A stretch of 64,000 bases of DNA from Pedosphaera parvula Ellin514 (GCF_000172555.1 NZ_ABOX02000013.1:62001-126000); one strand, 5' to 3'. Positions 5,531 to 17,055 are shown, numbered from the stretch's first letter. A program made the numbers and translations. The notes: generated from the sequence alone by a model not told the origin.

Positions 5531-6361
5531 ATGATGAAAAGTCTGCTCAAACACAGCCGTGTGCTTGTACTGGCCGGTTCGCTCCTGGTCGGCTTGCTTG
5601 CAAGCACCACCGTCCATGGGCAGACTTCGCTTACCGCAGATGAGATCATGCAACGGGCGGTGAAGCGTTCTGAATCCAACGAGGTCCGCGATGCCAAGCC
5701 GAATTATGCTTACACCAAGCATACGGTGACTGAAGAGATGGACAGCAAGGGGCACGTGAAGGAGCATCGGGAAAAAATTTACCAGATGCTGGTGGAATCC
5801 GGTTGGACCTCCGCAAAACTTGTGCAGTTGAACGGCCAGAGTCTTTCAACGGAGGAATTAAAGAAGCAGGAGGAGAAGGAAGCTGCGGAGCGCCAGAAGT
5901 ACACCGATTCACGCCTCAATAAAAAAGGGGATAACCGTGAAAACTTCCTTACCTTCGACATTATTGAGCGCTTTAAATTTACTTTGGTTGAGGAAAAGGA
6001 ATTTAACGGGCGTCCCACTTACGTCATCGTTTTTCAACCCCGGAGCGCTGACCTGCCCGTCAAGAAGATCACGGATCGTTTTCTCAATCAGGTAGGGGGC
6101 ACATTATGGGTGGATAAGCAGGAATTTGAGCTGTCCAAGATTGATGCCCACCTGCAAAATGAAGTCGCCCTGTGGGGCGGAATGATTGGTGTGTTGAGAA
6201 AATGTAATTTCGTGCTGGAACGGACCCGCATGCCCGATGGCGCGTGGTTTAGCAGCGCGTCCAACGGCGTTTTCGAAGGGCGCAAGCTCCTCGAACCGAT
6301 GAAGGTGTTGACCAAATCGGAATCCACCAACTTCCGTAAACTATCGCTCGCCAGGGATTAA
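5531..6361 (+). CDS. Exported LolA-like outer-membrane lipoprotein-sorting family protein
   Basis: The product is 276 residues. A signal peptide at ~1-31 ends 'TTVHG-QTSLTADEI'. The remainder resembles the long LolA/LolB-fold proteins of unknown cargo: 'LTADEIMQRAVKRSE', a charged helical insertion at ~105-130 ('EELKKQEEKEAAERQKY'), then 'FTLVEEKEFNGRPTYVIVFQPR' and 'GGTLWVDKQEFELSKIDAHLQ', the strand pair typical of these half-barrels. It is probably periplasmic and may bind lipid or lipoprotein. It lies 15 bases upstream of the SUI1-type gene, but the two functions are unrelated. Confidence 0.7.
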   Translation: MMKSLLKHSRVLVLAGSLLVGLLASTTVHGQTSLTADEIMQRAVKRSESNEVRDAKPNYAYTKHTVTEEMDSKGHVKEHREKIYQMLVESGWTSAKLVQLNGQSLSTEELKKQEEKEAAERQKYTDSRLNKKGDNRENFLTFDIIERFKFTLVEEKEFNGRPTYVIVFQPRSADLPVKKITDRFLNQVGGTLWVDKQEFELSKIDAHLQNEVALWGGMIGVLRKCNFVLERTRMPDGAWFSSASNGVFEGRKLLEPMKVLTKSESTNFRKLSLARD

Positions 6362-6376
6362 GAATGGGGTTTCTCG

Positions 6377-6769
6377 ATGTCCAAAAAGCAGAAGATTGAT
6401 CTGACGCCAACCGGGCAGGGATTGAATAATCCTTTCGCGTCGTTAAATGTCGGCGGGGAATTGCCACCCGGACCGGCGGATAAACCGGCTCCGACTCAGA
6501 ATTCGGAGCCGCCCAAGCCCTCGAAATATGGCCGGGTGGTGCTGCGCAAGGAAAAGGCCCATCGCGGTGGGAAAACGGTGATTGTCATCTACGATTTCGC
6601 GCCGAATATCAGTTTGAAATACATCGAATCGCTGGCTGGCAAGCTGAAGGCAGCCTGCGGTTGTGGCGGAACCACCAAGGAGCGCACCATCGAAATACAG
6701 GGCGATCAACCCGGTCGCATCCGGACGTTGCTGGAAGAGGAAGGTTTTCGAGTTGCAGGAGTCTCCTGA
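6377..6769 (+). CDS. SUI1/eIF1-type translation factor (YciH-like)
   Basis: The product is 130 residues. A proline-rich, probably disordered N-terminus (1-55) precedes a SUI1 domain: 'VVLRKEKAHRGGKTVIVIYDF', 'LKYIESLAGKLKAACGCGGTTKE' and 'IEIQGDQPGRIRTLLEEEGF'. These are the hallmark eIF1/YciH motifs, including the GCGGT loop and the GDQ turn. Bacterial members are thought to influence start-site fidelity on the small ribosomal subunit. It lies 18 bases upstream of a YhbY-type ribosome-assembly gene, which supports a ribosome-related pair. Confidence 0.9.
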   Translation: MSKKQKIDLTPTGQGLNNPFASLNVGGELPPGPADKPAPTQNSEPPKPSKYGRVVLRKEKAHRGGKTVIVIYDFAPNISLKYIESLAGKLKAACGCGGTTKERTIEIQGDQPGRIRTLLEEEGFRVAGVS

Positions 6770-6787
6770 ACGCGTGATGCTATTCGT

Positions 6788-7102
6788 GTGCAGACGCCAT
6801 TATCCAACGCCGAGTTACGAAAACTGAAGGCCCGGGCTCAATTGATGGAGCCGATTCTCAAAGTCGGCAAAGCCGGCTTGAGTGAAGCCTTTTTAAAGAG
6901 CGTGGATGAAGCCCTGGCTCATCACGAGTTGGTTAAAATCAAATTTGCTGACTTCAAGGAGGAGAAAAAGACCCTCTCCCCCCAATTGGCCGAGAAGACT
7001 TCCAGCCATCTGGTCATGCGCGTTGGGAACGTAGTGGTCCTTTACCGCAAAAAGGCTGAGGCGACCAAGGCGGAAGAAGGCGCGGTTTCCAATCCCTCCT
7101 GA
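6788..7102 (+). CDS. yhbY: CRM-domain ribosome-assembly RNA-binding protein (YhbY family)
   Basis: The product is 104 residues and starts at GTG. The CRM/YhbY domain covers ~5-95: 'LRKLKARAQLMEPILKVGKAGLSE', where the GKxG loop contacts RNA, then 'LAHHELVKIKF' and 'GNVVVLYRKK'. It is known to associate with pre-50S ribosomal particles. The C-terminal ~12 residues are a charged extension. It is probably co-transcribed with the SUI1-type gene immediately upstream. Confidence 0.9.
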   Translation: MQTPLSNAELRKLKARAQLMEPILKVGKAGLSEAFLKSVDEALAHHELVKIKFADFKEEKKTLSPQLAEKTSSHLVMRVGNVVVLYRKKAEATKAEEGAVSNPS

Positions 7103-7164
7103 AAAGCCTTGCCAGTCGGCTGGGTTGCAGGTGTAAAACTACTCAGTTACAACCCGCCTGAAGC

Positions 7165-7581
7165 CTAGCGTGGCTGTTGCTTGAGCAATGACGCCACCAC
7201 GTCAATCAATTCAGATGCCTGGTAAGGCTTGGCCAAAAAGTGGTCAGGTTTGGCCGGGGCGTTTTGGAAGATGTCTTCGCCTACAGTGCCGCTGACCAGG
7301 AGGATTTTCTGGTTTGGATCAATGCGCCGAAACTGCTCGATCAATTCCATGCCATTCATGGTGTGCATGGCATAATCGGTGATCAACACGGCCGGCTTGG
7401 GATTGGCTTTGGCGTAGGTTTGCAGGGCGACTTCCGGATCGCGGAATGATTTTATATTATGACCCTGCGGTTCGAGAATGACAGTTGCCAATTCCAACAA
7501 CATTGGCTCATCATCCACCACATAGATCAGGGCCCCGGAATTTTTGACAGGGTGGGAGCAGTTCGTTTTAGTTTCAGTCAT
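7165..7581 (-). CDS. Single-domain response regulator (receiver only)
   Basis: The product is 138 residues from the ATG at 7581; a longer frame to 7620 lacks support. The receiver fold is complete: acidic pair 'VVDDEP' (D23, D24), phospho-acceptor D69 in 'VLITDYAMHTMNG', the Ser of 'LLVSGT', and the Lys of 'LAKPYQ'. No output domain is present, so it should act by protein-protein contact (CheY- or Spo0F-like) or as a phosphate sink. No kinase is adjacent; the nearest is the hybrid kinase at 11.5-14.4 kb. Confidence 0.85.
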   Translation of the reverse strand: MTETKTNCSHPVKNSGALIYVVDDEPMLLELATVILEPQGHNIKSFRDPEVALQTYAKANPKPAVLITDYAMHTMNGMELIEQFRRIDPNQKILLVSGTVGEDIFQNAPAKPDHFLAKPYQASELIDVVASLLKQQPR

Positions 7582-7796
7582 TGGCGATAATCCTCTCGCG
7601 AAACGCAGTCGTTCGTGCACAGTTAAAACCCATTTGTAAACCTTGGCAAGTTGTCTTTAAGCGCTATTTTTGGAAATGGGGTGTTACTCGTATGTTCCTT
7701 GGTTCAAACAAATTCCCGTTGCGCGGTTGGCTCACACGACGTAAGATTTAACCCATCTGAGGTACCGAACCTGCCATCTTACCCACGAAGGCACTT

Positions 7797-9227
7797 ATGA
7801 AATCCGACAAATCATCCTTTAAAAAGGTCGTAAAAAAGGTCACAAAATCGATTCAGGAACGCAGCGCGGCGGTGGCCAGCAAACTGAAGGCCACGGGTAA
7901 GGTCAAGACAGCCGCCCCGGAGAAAGTTGCGGCTGCCACATCGAAAGAGAAAGAGAAGGCCAAGTCAGTTGCCAAGCCCAAGACCGCAGCTAAAACACCT
8001 CCTCCAGTTCCCATTCCTGAGAATGAGAAGCCGCCCGTCCTGGCAAAACTGAAAAAGAAAGTTGCGGCCAAAAAGGCTTTAAAAATACCTGCGATTCTCC
8101 TCGAAGGGGATCAACCCACCATTCCCGCGCCCACCGGGCCAGGCCAGCGCTATGCCTTGGGGCCGGTCCCGCCGCCAGTGCATCTGGGCGGAGTGGAAAC
8201 AGCCGGTGAATTGCCCGAGGCCTATGGCACCCAGCAATTGCTGCTGGCCGCCCGCGATCCCCACTGGCTCTATGCCCGGTGGGATCTGACTCGTGAACAG
8301 CAGCGCAAATACAATGCACTTTCCGTGGATCGACACCTCATCGTAAAGGTTTTCATGGAGGCAATCAAAGGTGAGCCAATCTCCATCGTCCATGTCCATC
8401 CTGAATCGAATCATTGGTTCGTCCCGGTGGAGCAGGCGGGAAAAAAATACCTGGCGCAGTTGGGATATTTTCAGCCGGACGGCAAATGGGTGACGATCTC
8501 CACTTCGGGAGCCACTTTGACTCCGCCGGACACCATGTCCGAGGATGTCACGGCCCAGTTCGCAACCATTCCCATTGATATTCCCTTCACCCAGTTGGTC
8601 GAAATGGCCAAAGAAGCGGTGCGCCTGAATGTGCCGCTGACTGAAGTCGTGCGACAACTCAAGGCGAGCGGTTATCAGATACCAATGCAGGAGGGCACTG
8701 TTCCAGTGATGAAGTGGACTGCTGAGCAGGAGCGTGCGTTGTCGGCCATCATCACCATGGACAAGGTTCGTCGCGTGTGGATGGGCTCGCTAGAAATCAC
8801 CGAATTGATTCGCCGACAACTGCAACAGGAGATCTCTTCGATGGGCGTGATGCAACTCGGACAACCCACATCGCCGGTGGGGGCGATCACGAGCGTTTCC
8901 AGTCCATTTGGCGGCGTCCAGCGGGGTCAGAAGAGTTTCTGGTTCAACGTGAATGCGGAACTCATCATTTATGGCGCCACCGAGCCGGATGCGACAGTAA
9001 CGATTGGAGGGCGCAGGATTAAACTGCGTCCGGACGGTTCGTTTAGCTACCGATTCGCATTGCCGGACGGCAAATATAATCTTCCTGCCATGGCGATTTC
9101 TGCCGACCAAACCGATGGCCGCGCGGCTGATCTGAGTTTTGGTCGCTCGACCGCCTATCGTGGTGAGGTCGGAAAACATCCTCAAGACCCGGCGCTGAAA
9201 CCGCCGCTGGTTGAAAACGTGAGCTAA
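7797..9227 (+). CDS. DUF4912-domain protein beside a GH57 enzyme
   Basis: The product is 476 residues. Residues 1-100 are Lys/Ala/Pro-rich and likely disordered, histone-tail-like in composition. A DUF4912 domain follows at ~140-245: 'LPEAYGTQQLLLAARDPHWLYARWDLT', a middle section, and 'GKKYLAQLGYFQPDGKW'. A later part carries a small beta domain ('AELIIYGATEPDATVTIGGRRI', 'RPDGSFSYRFALPDG') of Ig-like type. DUF4912 genes often sit beside GH57/DUF1957 glucan enzymes, as here; a role in glucan binding or in organising the branching enzyme is an inference. Four bases separate it from the next gene. Confidence 0.8.
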   Translation: MKSDKSSFKKVVKKVTKSIQERSAAVASKLKATGKVKTAAPEKVAAATSKEKEKAKSVAKPKTAAKTPPPVPIPENEKPPVLAKLKKKVAAKKALKIPAILLEGDQPTIPAPTGPGQRYALGPVPPPVHLGGVETAGELPEAYGTQQLLLAARDPHWLYARWDLTREQQRKYNALSVDRHLIVKVFMEAIKGEPISIVHVHPESNHWFVPVEQAGKKYLAQLGYFQPDGKWVTISTSGATLTPPDTMSEDVTAQFATIPIDIPFTQLVEMAKEAVRLNVPLTEVVRQLKASGYQIPMQEGTVPVMKWTAEQERALSAIITMDKVRRVWMGSLEITELIRRQLQQEISSMGVMQLGQPTSPVGAITSVSSPFGGVQRGQKSFWFNVNAELIIYGATEPDATVTIGGRRIKLRPDGSFSYRFALPDGKYNLPAMAISADQTDGRAADLSFGRSTAYRGEVGKHPQDPALKPPLVENVS

Positions 9228-9231
9228 TATT

Positions 9232-9636
9232 ATGGATCGGGATTTGGAACATCTGAACCTGCTGTCCATTTTTTATTACATCGCGGCCGGGCTCGGCCTC
9301 CTGGCCACGTGTTTCATTCTGCTCTATTTCATCGTCATCAGCGGCGTCCTGGCTTTCGTTCCAAAGGGACCTCACGGGCCGCCGACACAGATTTTGGTGC
9401 CAATCATGATGGTTGTTGGAGGCTTTGTCTTTCTCCTCAGCCTGACCATGGCGTTCCTGACATTTTTAACGGGACGTTTTTTAAAGCAGCGGAGGCATCA
9501 CCTCTTTTGCGTGATCATGGCGGTGATTCACTGTCTGAGTTTTCCATTTGGCACCATTTTGGGTGTGTTCACCATCGTGGTGCTGCAAAGGCCCCGGGTG
9601 CAGCAAATGTTTAACGAGATGGCGCCAGTTGCATGA
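9232..9636 (+). CDS. Integral membrane protein, unknown
   Basis: The product is 134 residues with about three membrane helices at ~13-42, ~55-82 and ~90-115. A basic loop 'GRFLKQRRHHLF' sits between helices 2 and 3. No named family is recognised. The gene is packed between the DUF4912 gene (4-base gap) and the next small membrane gene (4-base ATGA overlap), so translation is probably coupled. Confidence 0.7.
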   Translation: MDRDLEHLNLLSIFYYIAAGLGLLATCFILLYFIVISGVLAFVPKGPHGPPTQILVPIMMVVGGFVFLLSLTMAFLTFLTGRFLKQRRHHLFCVIMAVIHCLSFPFGTILGVFTIVVLQRPRVQQMFNEMAPVA

Positions 9637-9863
9637 ATCCCTATAATCGGATTGCGTTAACGGTCATTCGATTGGTGGCCGCAGGGTGTTTGCTGATAAG
9701 CATCATGAATCTGGGATTGTACTATCTTAAAAGTCAAAAGGACAGAGTGCCCATGCATGCTGGACGCTTTTTATGGCTCGCCATTCCGCTTGTGATAGGC
9801 ATCGTTCTGCTGGTAAAAAGCACCGCCATCGCACGTCGTTTGACTGAGGACTTTGATGAATGA
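9633..9863 (+). CDS. Small two-helix membrane protein
   Basis: The product is 76 residues with helices at ~8-30 ('LTVIRLVAAGCLLISIMNLGL') and ~47-64 ('LWLAIPLVIGIVLLV') and an acidic C-terminus 'LTEDFDE'. It overlaps the previous stop by ATGA. It belongs to the same apparent operon as the DUF4912 gene and the GH57 gene 90 bases downstream. Function is unknown. Confidence 0.65.
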   Translation: MNPYNRIALTVIRLVAAGCLLISIMNLGLYYLKSQKDRVPMHAGRFLWLAIPLVIGIVLLVKSTAIARRLTEDFDE

Positions 9864-9952
9864 TAGTTTTGAATGCGGGCTCCGCTGCCCGGTTTCAGTT
9901 TTTAAATAATGGATTGAAGGTTTTTGGCAGTTGGGAATTTTAATACACGGGC

Positions 9953-11527
9953 ATGCAAGGTTATCTTTCTTTGGTTCTCCACGCGCATCTGCCGTTCGTG
10001 CGTCATCCCGAATACGACAAGTTTCTCGAGGAGAACTGGCTTTTCGAGGCAATCACCGAGACCTACATCCCCTTGATCCAGGTAATGGATGGCTGGTTGC
10101 GTGATGGCATGGATACTCGCTTGACCATGACTTTGTCGCCCACGCTCTGCTCCATGCTGCTCGATCCTTTATTGCAGGACCGCTATCTGGGGCATTTGGA
10201 TTCCCTTATCGAACTGGCGGAGAAGGAGGCCTTGCGCACCCACTGGGACGATTCCTTGCGTCCGCTGGCGCAGATGTATCAGCGGCGCTTCATAGGCATA
10301 CGAGACACTTACTTTTCCTATGGGCGCAACCTCGTGGGCGCTTTCCGCAAGTTCCAGGAGCAGGGCAAGCTGGAGATTATAACATCGGCGGCCACCCATG
10401 CGTTGCTGCCGTTGATGGCCAATCATCCGCAATCCATTCGCGCACAAATTCTGGTGGCGCGTGATCATTACCGCAGTTGTTTCGGTTGCGACCCGCGCGG
10501 CATCTGGTTGCCGGAATGTGCCTACGTCGAAGGGGTGGAAAACGTTTTGCAGGAGGCAAACATCCGTTGGTTTGTCATCGACACCCACGGAATTTTGCAT
10601 GCCCGCCCGCGCCCGCGATACGGAGTTTTTGCGCCCATCTTCACTCCCAACTGCATTGCCGCATTTGGCCGTGATCTTGAATCCGCCAGGCAGGTCTGGA
10701 GTAAACACGAAGGTTATCCCGGTGATGTGCGCTACCGGGATTTCTATCGTGATATCGGCTTTGATCTCGATTTTGATTATGTGAGGCCGCACCTGCCTGA
10801 CCCAAACCAACGCGGCTTTACCGGCATCAAGTATCATCGCATCTCGGGTGATGCGCCGGAAAAGCAGGCTTATGACCGCGATGCTGCCCTGAGCATGGCT
10901 GCCGAACATGCAGGGCACTTCCTGGGAGAACGCATCAGGCAGGTACAGCACCTGGCATCGATCATGGATCGTCCTCCCATCCTCATCTCGCCTTACGACG
11001 CGGAGTTATTTGGCCATTGGTGGTATGAAGGTCCCGAGTTTCTGAATTACGTTGTGCGCAAGGCATATTACGACCAGAAGGTTTTTGATTTGGTCACGCC
11101 CCATCAGTACTTGTGCAAGCATCCCACCCAGCAGGTGGCAACACCCAGCGCGTCGAGTTGGGGCTCTGAAGGTTATTGGAATGTTTGGCTGAACGAAACC
11201 AATGAATGGATTTATCCCCATTTGCATATTGCACAGGAGCGAATGACAGAACTGGCACGCCGATACCCACAAGCGAATGGCATCACCTTGCGGGCGCTGA
11301 AGCAGGCTGGGCGCGAGTTATTGCTGGCGCAAGCGAGTGACTGGCCATTTATCATGCGTACGGGCACGAGCCCGGATTACGCAAAGAAGCGGGTGAAGGA
11401 TCATATTCTGCGGTTCATTGCGTTGCACGAGCAACTCACAACAACCAGCATCGACGAAGCGTGGCTCTCGAAAATAGAGTTTATGGACAATATCTTTCCG
11501 GATATCGATTATCGCTACTGGGCTTGA
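9953..11527 (+). CDS. GH57 glycoside hydrolase, predicted 1,4-alpha-glucan branching enzyme (DUF1957)
   Basis: The product is 524 residues, typical of GH57 branching enzymes. The N-terminal catalytic (beta/alpha)7 domain opens 'LSLVLHAHLPFVRHPE'. E188 in 'GIWLPECAY' is the expected nucleophile and D349 in 'ISPYDAELFGHWWYEG' the acid/base. The C-terminal DUF1957 helical domain ('DWPFIMRTGTSPDYAKKRVKDHI') is complete. It forms alpha-1,6 branches in glycogen-like glucan in the cytoplasm. It is the last gene of a plus-strand group with DUF4912 and two membrane proteins, and runs tail-to-tail with the kinase downstream. Confidence 0.88.
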   Translation: MQGYLSLVLHAHLPFVRHPEYDKFLEENWLFEAITETYIPLIQVMDGWLRDGMDTRLTMTLSPTLCSMLLDPLLQDRYLGHLDSLIELAEKEALRTHWDDSLRPLAQMYQRRFIGIRDTYFSYGRNLVGAFRKFQEQGKLEIITSAATHALLPLMANHPQSIRAQILVARDHYRSCFGCDPRGIWLPECAYVEGVENVLQEANIRWFVIDTHGILHARPRPRYGVFAPIFTPNCIAAFGRDLESARQVWSKHEGYPGDVRYRDFYRDIGFDLDFDYVRPHLPDPNQRGFTGIKYHRISGDAPEKQAYDRDAALSMAAEHAGHFLGERIRQVQHLASIMDRPPILISPYDAELFGHWWYEGPEFLNYVVRKAYYDQKVFDLVTPHQYLCKHPTQQVATPSASSWGSEGYWNVWLNETNEWIYPHLHIAQERMTELARRYPQANGITLRALKQAGRELLLAQASDWPFIMRTGTSPDYAKKRVKDHILRFIALHEQLTTTSIDEAWLSKIEFMDNIFPDIDYRYWA

Positions 11528-11535
11528 GGCAGGTT

Positions 11536-14352
11536 CTATTTCCTTTTTTCGAGAAGCTCTCGAACTTTTAGCAGCAGGTCGTTCGAGCTGTACGGTTTTT
11601 GGAGCAGTTCCAAACCTTCCACCTGGAAATAACCCGCCTCCAGCGAGTTGCCACTGTAACCACTGCAAAAGAGCACCGGCACACCCGGGTGAGTTTCGTT
11701 AATGCGGCTGTAAGCTTCCTTGCCTCCCAACTTTGGCATCACAACATCCAACAGCAGCAGGTCCACGTCTTTGGCATGCAGAGCAAAAAGATCGCAGGTC
11801 TCTTCACCGTTGCTGGCGGCAATGACCCGGTAGCCGACGCGTTCGAGGGTTTTGACTGCCAATTGACGGACCATTGGCTCATCCTCGGCCAGGAGAATGG
11901 TTTCGGTTCCCCCCGGAGGGACAGTGTGGAGATTCTGCTCCACCATTTCGGAAACACGCTGGGCCATCGGAATATAAATCTTAAATGTCGTTCCCAAACC
12001 AGGCTCGCTATACACATGAATCAGTCCTTCATGCTGGCGAATAATTCCATAGACAACTGAAAGACCGAGACCGGTGCCGCGTCCTTTCGGTTTGGTCGTG
12101 AAAAAGGGTTCAAAAATGCGACTGAGTGTTTCGCGGTCCATCCCCATGCCGTTATCGGTTACGGTGAGCAGAATAAAATTCCCGGCCCTGGCCCACGGAT
12201 GATCTTCACAGAACGAGTGATCAATAACGAAGTTTTGTGTCTCCAGCGTGAGTTGCCCGCCATTCGGCATCGCATCGCGCGCATTCACGCACAGGTTCAG
12301 GAGCACCTGTTCCAACTGGCCCTTATCGGCAAAAATATTTTCCAAATGTTTGCCGGCGAGGAAATGAATTTCAATATTTTCTCCGATCAAACGGCGGAGC
12401 ATTTTGAGATGGTCGGCCACCAGCTGGTTAATATCCGTGTCCGTCTTCTGCATGGCCTGCCGCCGTCCAAAGGCAAGCAACTGGCGCGTGAGCTGGGTCG
12501 CTCGTTCGGCAGCTTTCTGGACCTGTTCCAAATGATGCCCCAGTTCGTGTTCCGATGCGCTGCGTGCCAGCATGGTATAACCCATGATCACCTGCAAAAG
12601 GTTGTTGAAATCATGCGCCACGCCGCCAGCGAGCAAGCCAATGGCCTCCATTTTTTGGGCCAGTCGCACTTGCTCTTCCAGGGCTGTCTCCCTGGTCACA
12701 TCGCGTTCCACGGCGATGTAGCTGGTAATTTTCCCTCCCTCGTCTCGAATGGGATAAATGGAAACATCCGCTTCAAACTTTTGACCATCCTTCTTGCGGG
12801 AAACGAAACGTCCGCTCCAACTGCCGGAAACCGCAATCCGGCCAACCAGGTGCGCGAATTCGAAGTGCGCTTCTCCGTCCTGCGGCAAACTGTTGATGTG
12901 GCGTCCAACCATGGCCTCACGACCATAACCGGTAATGCGTTCGAAGGCGGGATTGACATATTCAATCAACCCGTCGAGATCGAGATGGATGATGATATCC
13001 GTCGATTGCTCGACCGCTGTGGCCAAACGCACCAGATTATCTTCCGCTCGCTTGCGCTCGGTGATGTCGGTCATCATCACCAATCGTGCCTTTCGGCCTT
13101 CAAAGGTCAGTGAGTGGGAGTTGATGTCGACGAGAATAATGCTGCCGTCCTTTTTTAAATGACGGAATGGGCCCAACAGTTGGAGGCCATCACCCATGGT
13201 CTGCATTTTTTTCACCAGGAATGGAACATCCTCTGGAGGACGGTAATCCTTGAGGGTCATCGCCAGAAATTCCTCGCGGGAATATCCGTAGTGATGGATG
13301 GCGGCTTCATTTGCGGCGAGCACCCGCAGCGTCTCGATGTCGTAAACGATCAGAGGGCTGGGGTTGCGGTCGAAGAGGAGTAAATATTTTCGTTCGGAAG
13401 CATGGAGTGCTTCTTCCGATTGGATGCGTTCCAGCGCGGCGCCGCAGTAGTCCGCAAGGCTTTGGAGAGTTCTTAAATCCTCCCTGGAGTAGGCATGGAG
13501 TTTGTAGCTCTGGATGGATAAGAAGCCGGCAACTTTCAGCGAACTGCGAATCGGGACAAACATCAGGGAAGCTGCCGGACGATTCACGTCGCCAAAGCGC
13601 ATCGTACTGTTCGGTTGAGACTGTGGGTTCTCGCGCAGGATGAGCTGGGCGCCTTCGGCGAGAACCCTGCGCATGGTTGCGGTCGGTTCGCCACCGTCGC
13701 CGCTGGGAGCAACTTCGGTGCGCAAGCCATTCATCAAATCCATGGCCAGAACACTGTTAATCACATCCTGTTCAGAGGAGTAGGAGTCGAGAAAACAACC
13801 GTCCCAACCAATGAGTTGATCGGCAGCGTCCAGAATGGTCCTCGCGGCATCCCGCGGCGTCCTGGCGGCGCTGAGGCGCTGGCCGAGGACGGAGAATACA
13901 GCGCCGCGAAATTCGGCCCGCTTGCGTTCGGTGATGTCTGTATTTGCGCCAATCCATTCGCGGACCTGGCCCTGTTCGTCGAAGACCGGCACGGCGCGGG
14001 TAAGCATGTAACGCCATTGACCATCGTGGCGCTGCAATCGGTGCTCGATGGAATAACTGGCAGTGTTGGCGACTGCGGTCTTCCAGGCACTTAACGTAAG
14101 TTGCTGATCCTCGGGGTGGACGGCCTTCAGCCATCCGAAATCGACGCTTTCCTGATGAGTCAGGCCAGTGAAGGCTTCCCAGCTTGGATTTTTCGAAGTG
14201 AGGCGTCCATCGGGTCCAGCTGTCCAGATGGCCTGCGCTGTGGCCAGCACCAGTGAACGGAAACGCGCCTCACTTTCACGCAGATGTTGTTCAGCGGACG
14301 AATGTTGGGGAGTCGAATCGGGGCTTTCATCGAACCGCGAAGGTTGCTTCAT
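11536..14352 (-). CDS. Hybrid sensor histidine kinase (PAS-GAF-PAS-PAS-HisKA-HATPase-REC)
   Basis: The product is 938 residues, with no membrane helix, so it is cytoplasmic. In order: PAS/PAC at ~25-146 ending 'WIGANTDITERKRAE'; GAF at ~155-310; PAS at ~320-435; PAS at ~440-557; HisKA with phospho-His H580 in 'LLAGGVAHDFNNLLQV'; HATPase with 'NLCVNARDAM', 'DNGMGMD' and 'GRGTGLGLSVVYGI'; and a C-terminal receiver with D869 in 'LLLLDVVMP'. The HDFNN form of the H-box is typical of hybrid kinases that use an internal receiver. The ligand is unknown. It has no adjacent response regulator; the single-domain receiver at 7.2-7.6 kb is a possible partner. Confidence 0.92.
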   Translation of the reverse strand: MKQPSRFDESPDSTPQHSSAEQHLRESEARFRSLVLATAQAIWTAGPDGRLTSKNPSWEAFTGLTHQESVDFGWLKAVHPEDQQLTLSAWKTAVANTASYSIEHRLQRHDGQWRYMLTRAVPVFDEQGQVREWIGANTDITERKRAEFRGAVFSVLGQRLSAARTPRDAARTILDAADQLIGWDGCFLDSYSSEQDVINSVLAMDLMNGLRTEVAPSGDGGEPTATMRRVLAEGAQLILRENPQSQPNSTMRFGDVNRPAASLMFVPIRSSLKVAGFLSIQSYKLHAYSREDLRTLQSLADYCGAALERIQSEEALHASERKYLLLFDRNPSPLIVYDIETLRVLAANEAAIHHYGYSREEFLAMTLKDYRPPEDVPFLVKKMQTMGDGLQLLGPFRHLKKDGSIILVDINSHSLTFEGRKARLVMMTDITERKRAEDNLVRLATAVEQSTDIIIHLDLDGLIEYVNPAFERITGYGREAMVGRHINSLPQDGEAHFEFAHLVGRIAVSGSWSGRFVSRKKDGQKFEADVSIYPIRDEGGKITSYIAVERDVTRETALEEQVRLAQKMEAIGLLAGGVAHDFNNLLQVIMGYTMLARSASEHELGHHLEQVQKAAERATQLTRQLLAFGRRQAMQKTDTDINQLVADHLKMLRRLIGENIEIHFLAGKHLENIFADKGQLEQVLLNLCVNARDAMPNGGQLTLETQNFVIDHSFCEDHPWARAGNFILLTVTDNGMGMDRETLSRIFEPFFTTKPKGRGTGLGLSVVYGIIRQHEGLIHVYSEPGLGTTFKIYIPMAQRVSEMVEQNLHTVPPGGTETILLAEDEPMVRQLAVKTLERVGYRVIAASNGEETCDLFALHAKDVDLLLLDVVMPKLGGKEAYSRINETHPGVPVLFCSGYSGNSLEAGYFQVEGLELLQKPYSSNDLLLKVRELLEKRK

Positions 14353-14648
14353 GATGGTACAGCTTCTGATTGCTCGACCTAATTTTTTTCACGGGACCGA
14401 GTCTGTCCACGTACCCTAGCGAAGAGATTTTTGAAAAGCAAGCAATCCGCTGTGTTGACAGCTTAAAACTTATCAACAGTCACACAGCGTCAGAAATACC
14501 GATTCATCAACGGCTTTGCTGCCGAGCTTTTGGGATTTATCGAGTTTCGGGTCGACTTATTCACAGTAACTGCGCGTGGGAGTGATGACAATATTCTCCA
14601 GGTCAACGATTCCCTACAATATGCTGATCAGGGAATTGGGGGCTGAGC
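14353..14648. other. Intergenic region upstream of the hybrid kinase
   Basis: No gene is supported. The region is AT-richer than its surroundings and must hold the kinase promoter on the minus strand. I see no convincing -35/-10 pair or terminator. Confidence 0.3.
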
Positions 14649-14864
14649 TCACTGATTGTGTTTAGAGCGGGCGAGCTCGAACAACCAGACGGCCAGACCG
14701 GCAAAAAAGAGAAAGGCTATTACGCTTGACCATAACGGAAACCGATAGCCAGCCAGAATGATATCTTGGTGCATCACCAGTCGGAACAGGTGCGCCACGG
14801 CTATCAGTCCGAACAATGCACCTGCTATGCGCAGCCCCAAGCTTTGTGAATTCGCATTTTGCAT
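14649..14864 (-). CDS. Small two-helix membrane protein
   Basis: The start at 14864 is supported by a strong ribosome-binding site GGGAGG seven bases upstream; the open frame to 15008 has no such support. The product is 71 residues with helices at ~10-28 ('IAGALFGLIAVAHLFRL') and ~43-62 ('SSVIAFLFFAGLAVWLF'), and a basic C-terminus 'LARSKHNQ'. The pattern resembles small verrucomicrobial inner-membrane proteins of unknown role. It lies 133 bases downstream of ligA in the same direction. Confidence 0.65.
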   Translation of the reverse strand: MQNANSQSLGLRIAGALFGLIAVAHLFRLVMHQDIILAGYRFPLWSSVIAFLFFAGLAVWLFELARSKHNQ

Positions 14865-14997
14865 ATGTACCTCCCTTCCAGTCTCGACTTGCCGAAAGCT
14901 GTTTGCAAGTCGGGTGAAGTTGAACGCGGGCGACATTCTTATTGTGACCAGGATTTTAGATGACCCATGCGAATAGCAATTACCAAGGGTCGGGTAA

Positions 14998-17055
<2,058 letters not shown>

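Noticed and set aside
5229-5531. 100-codon frame before the LolA-like gene
   Set aside because: It runs through the 10-bp tandem repeat, has no ribosome-binding site or domain, and overlaps the start of the accepted gene.
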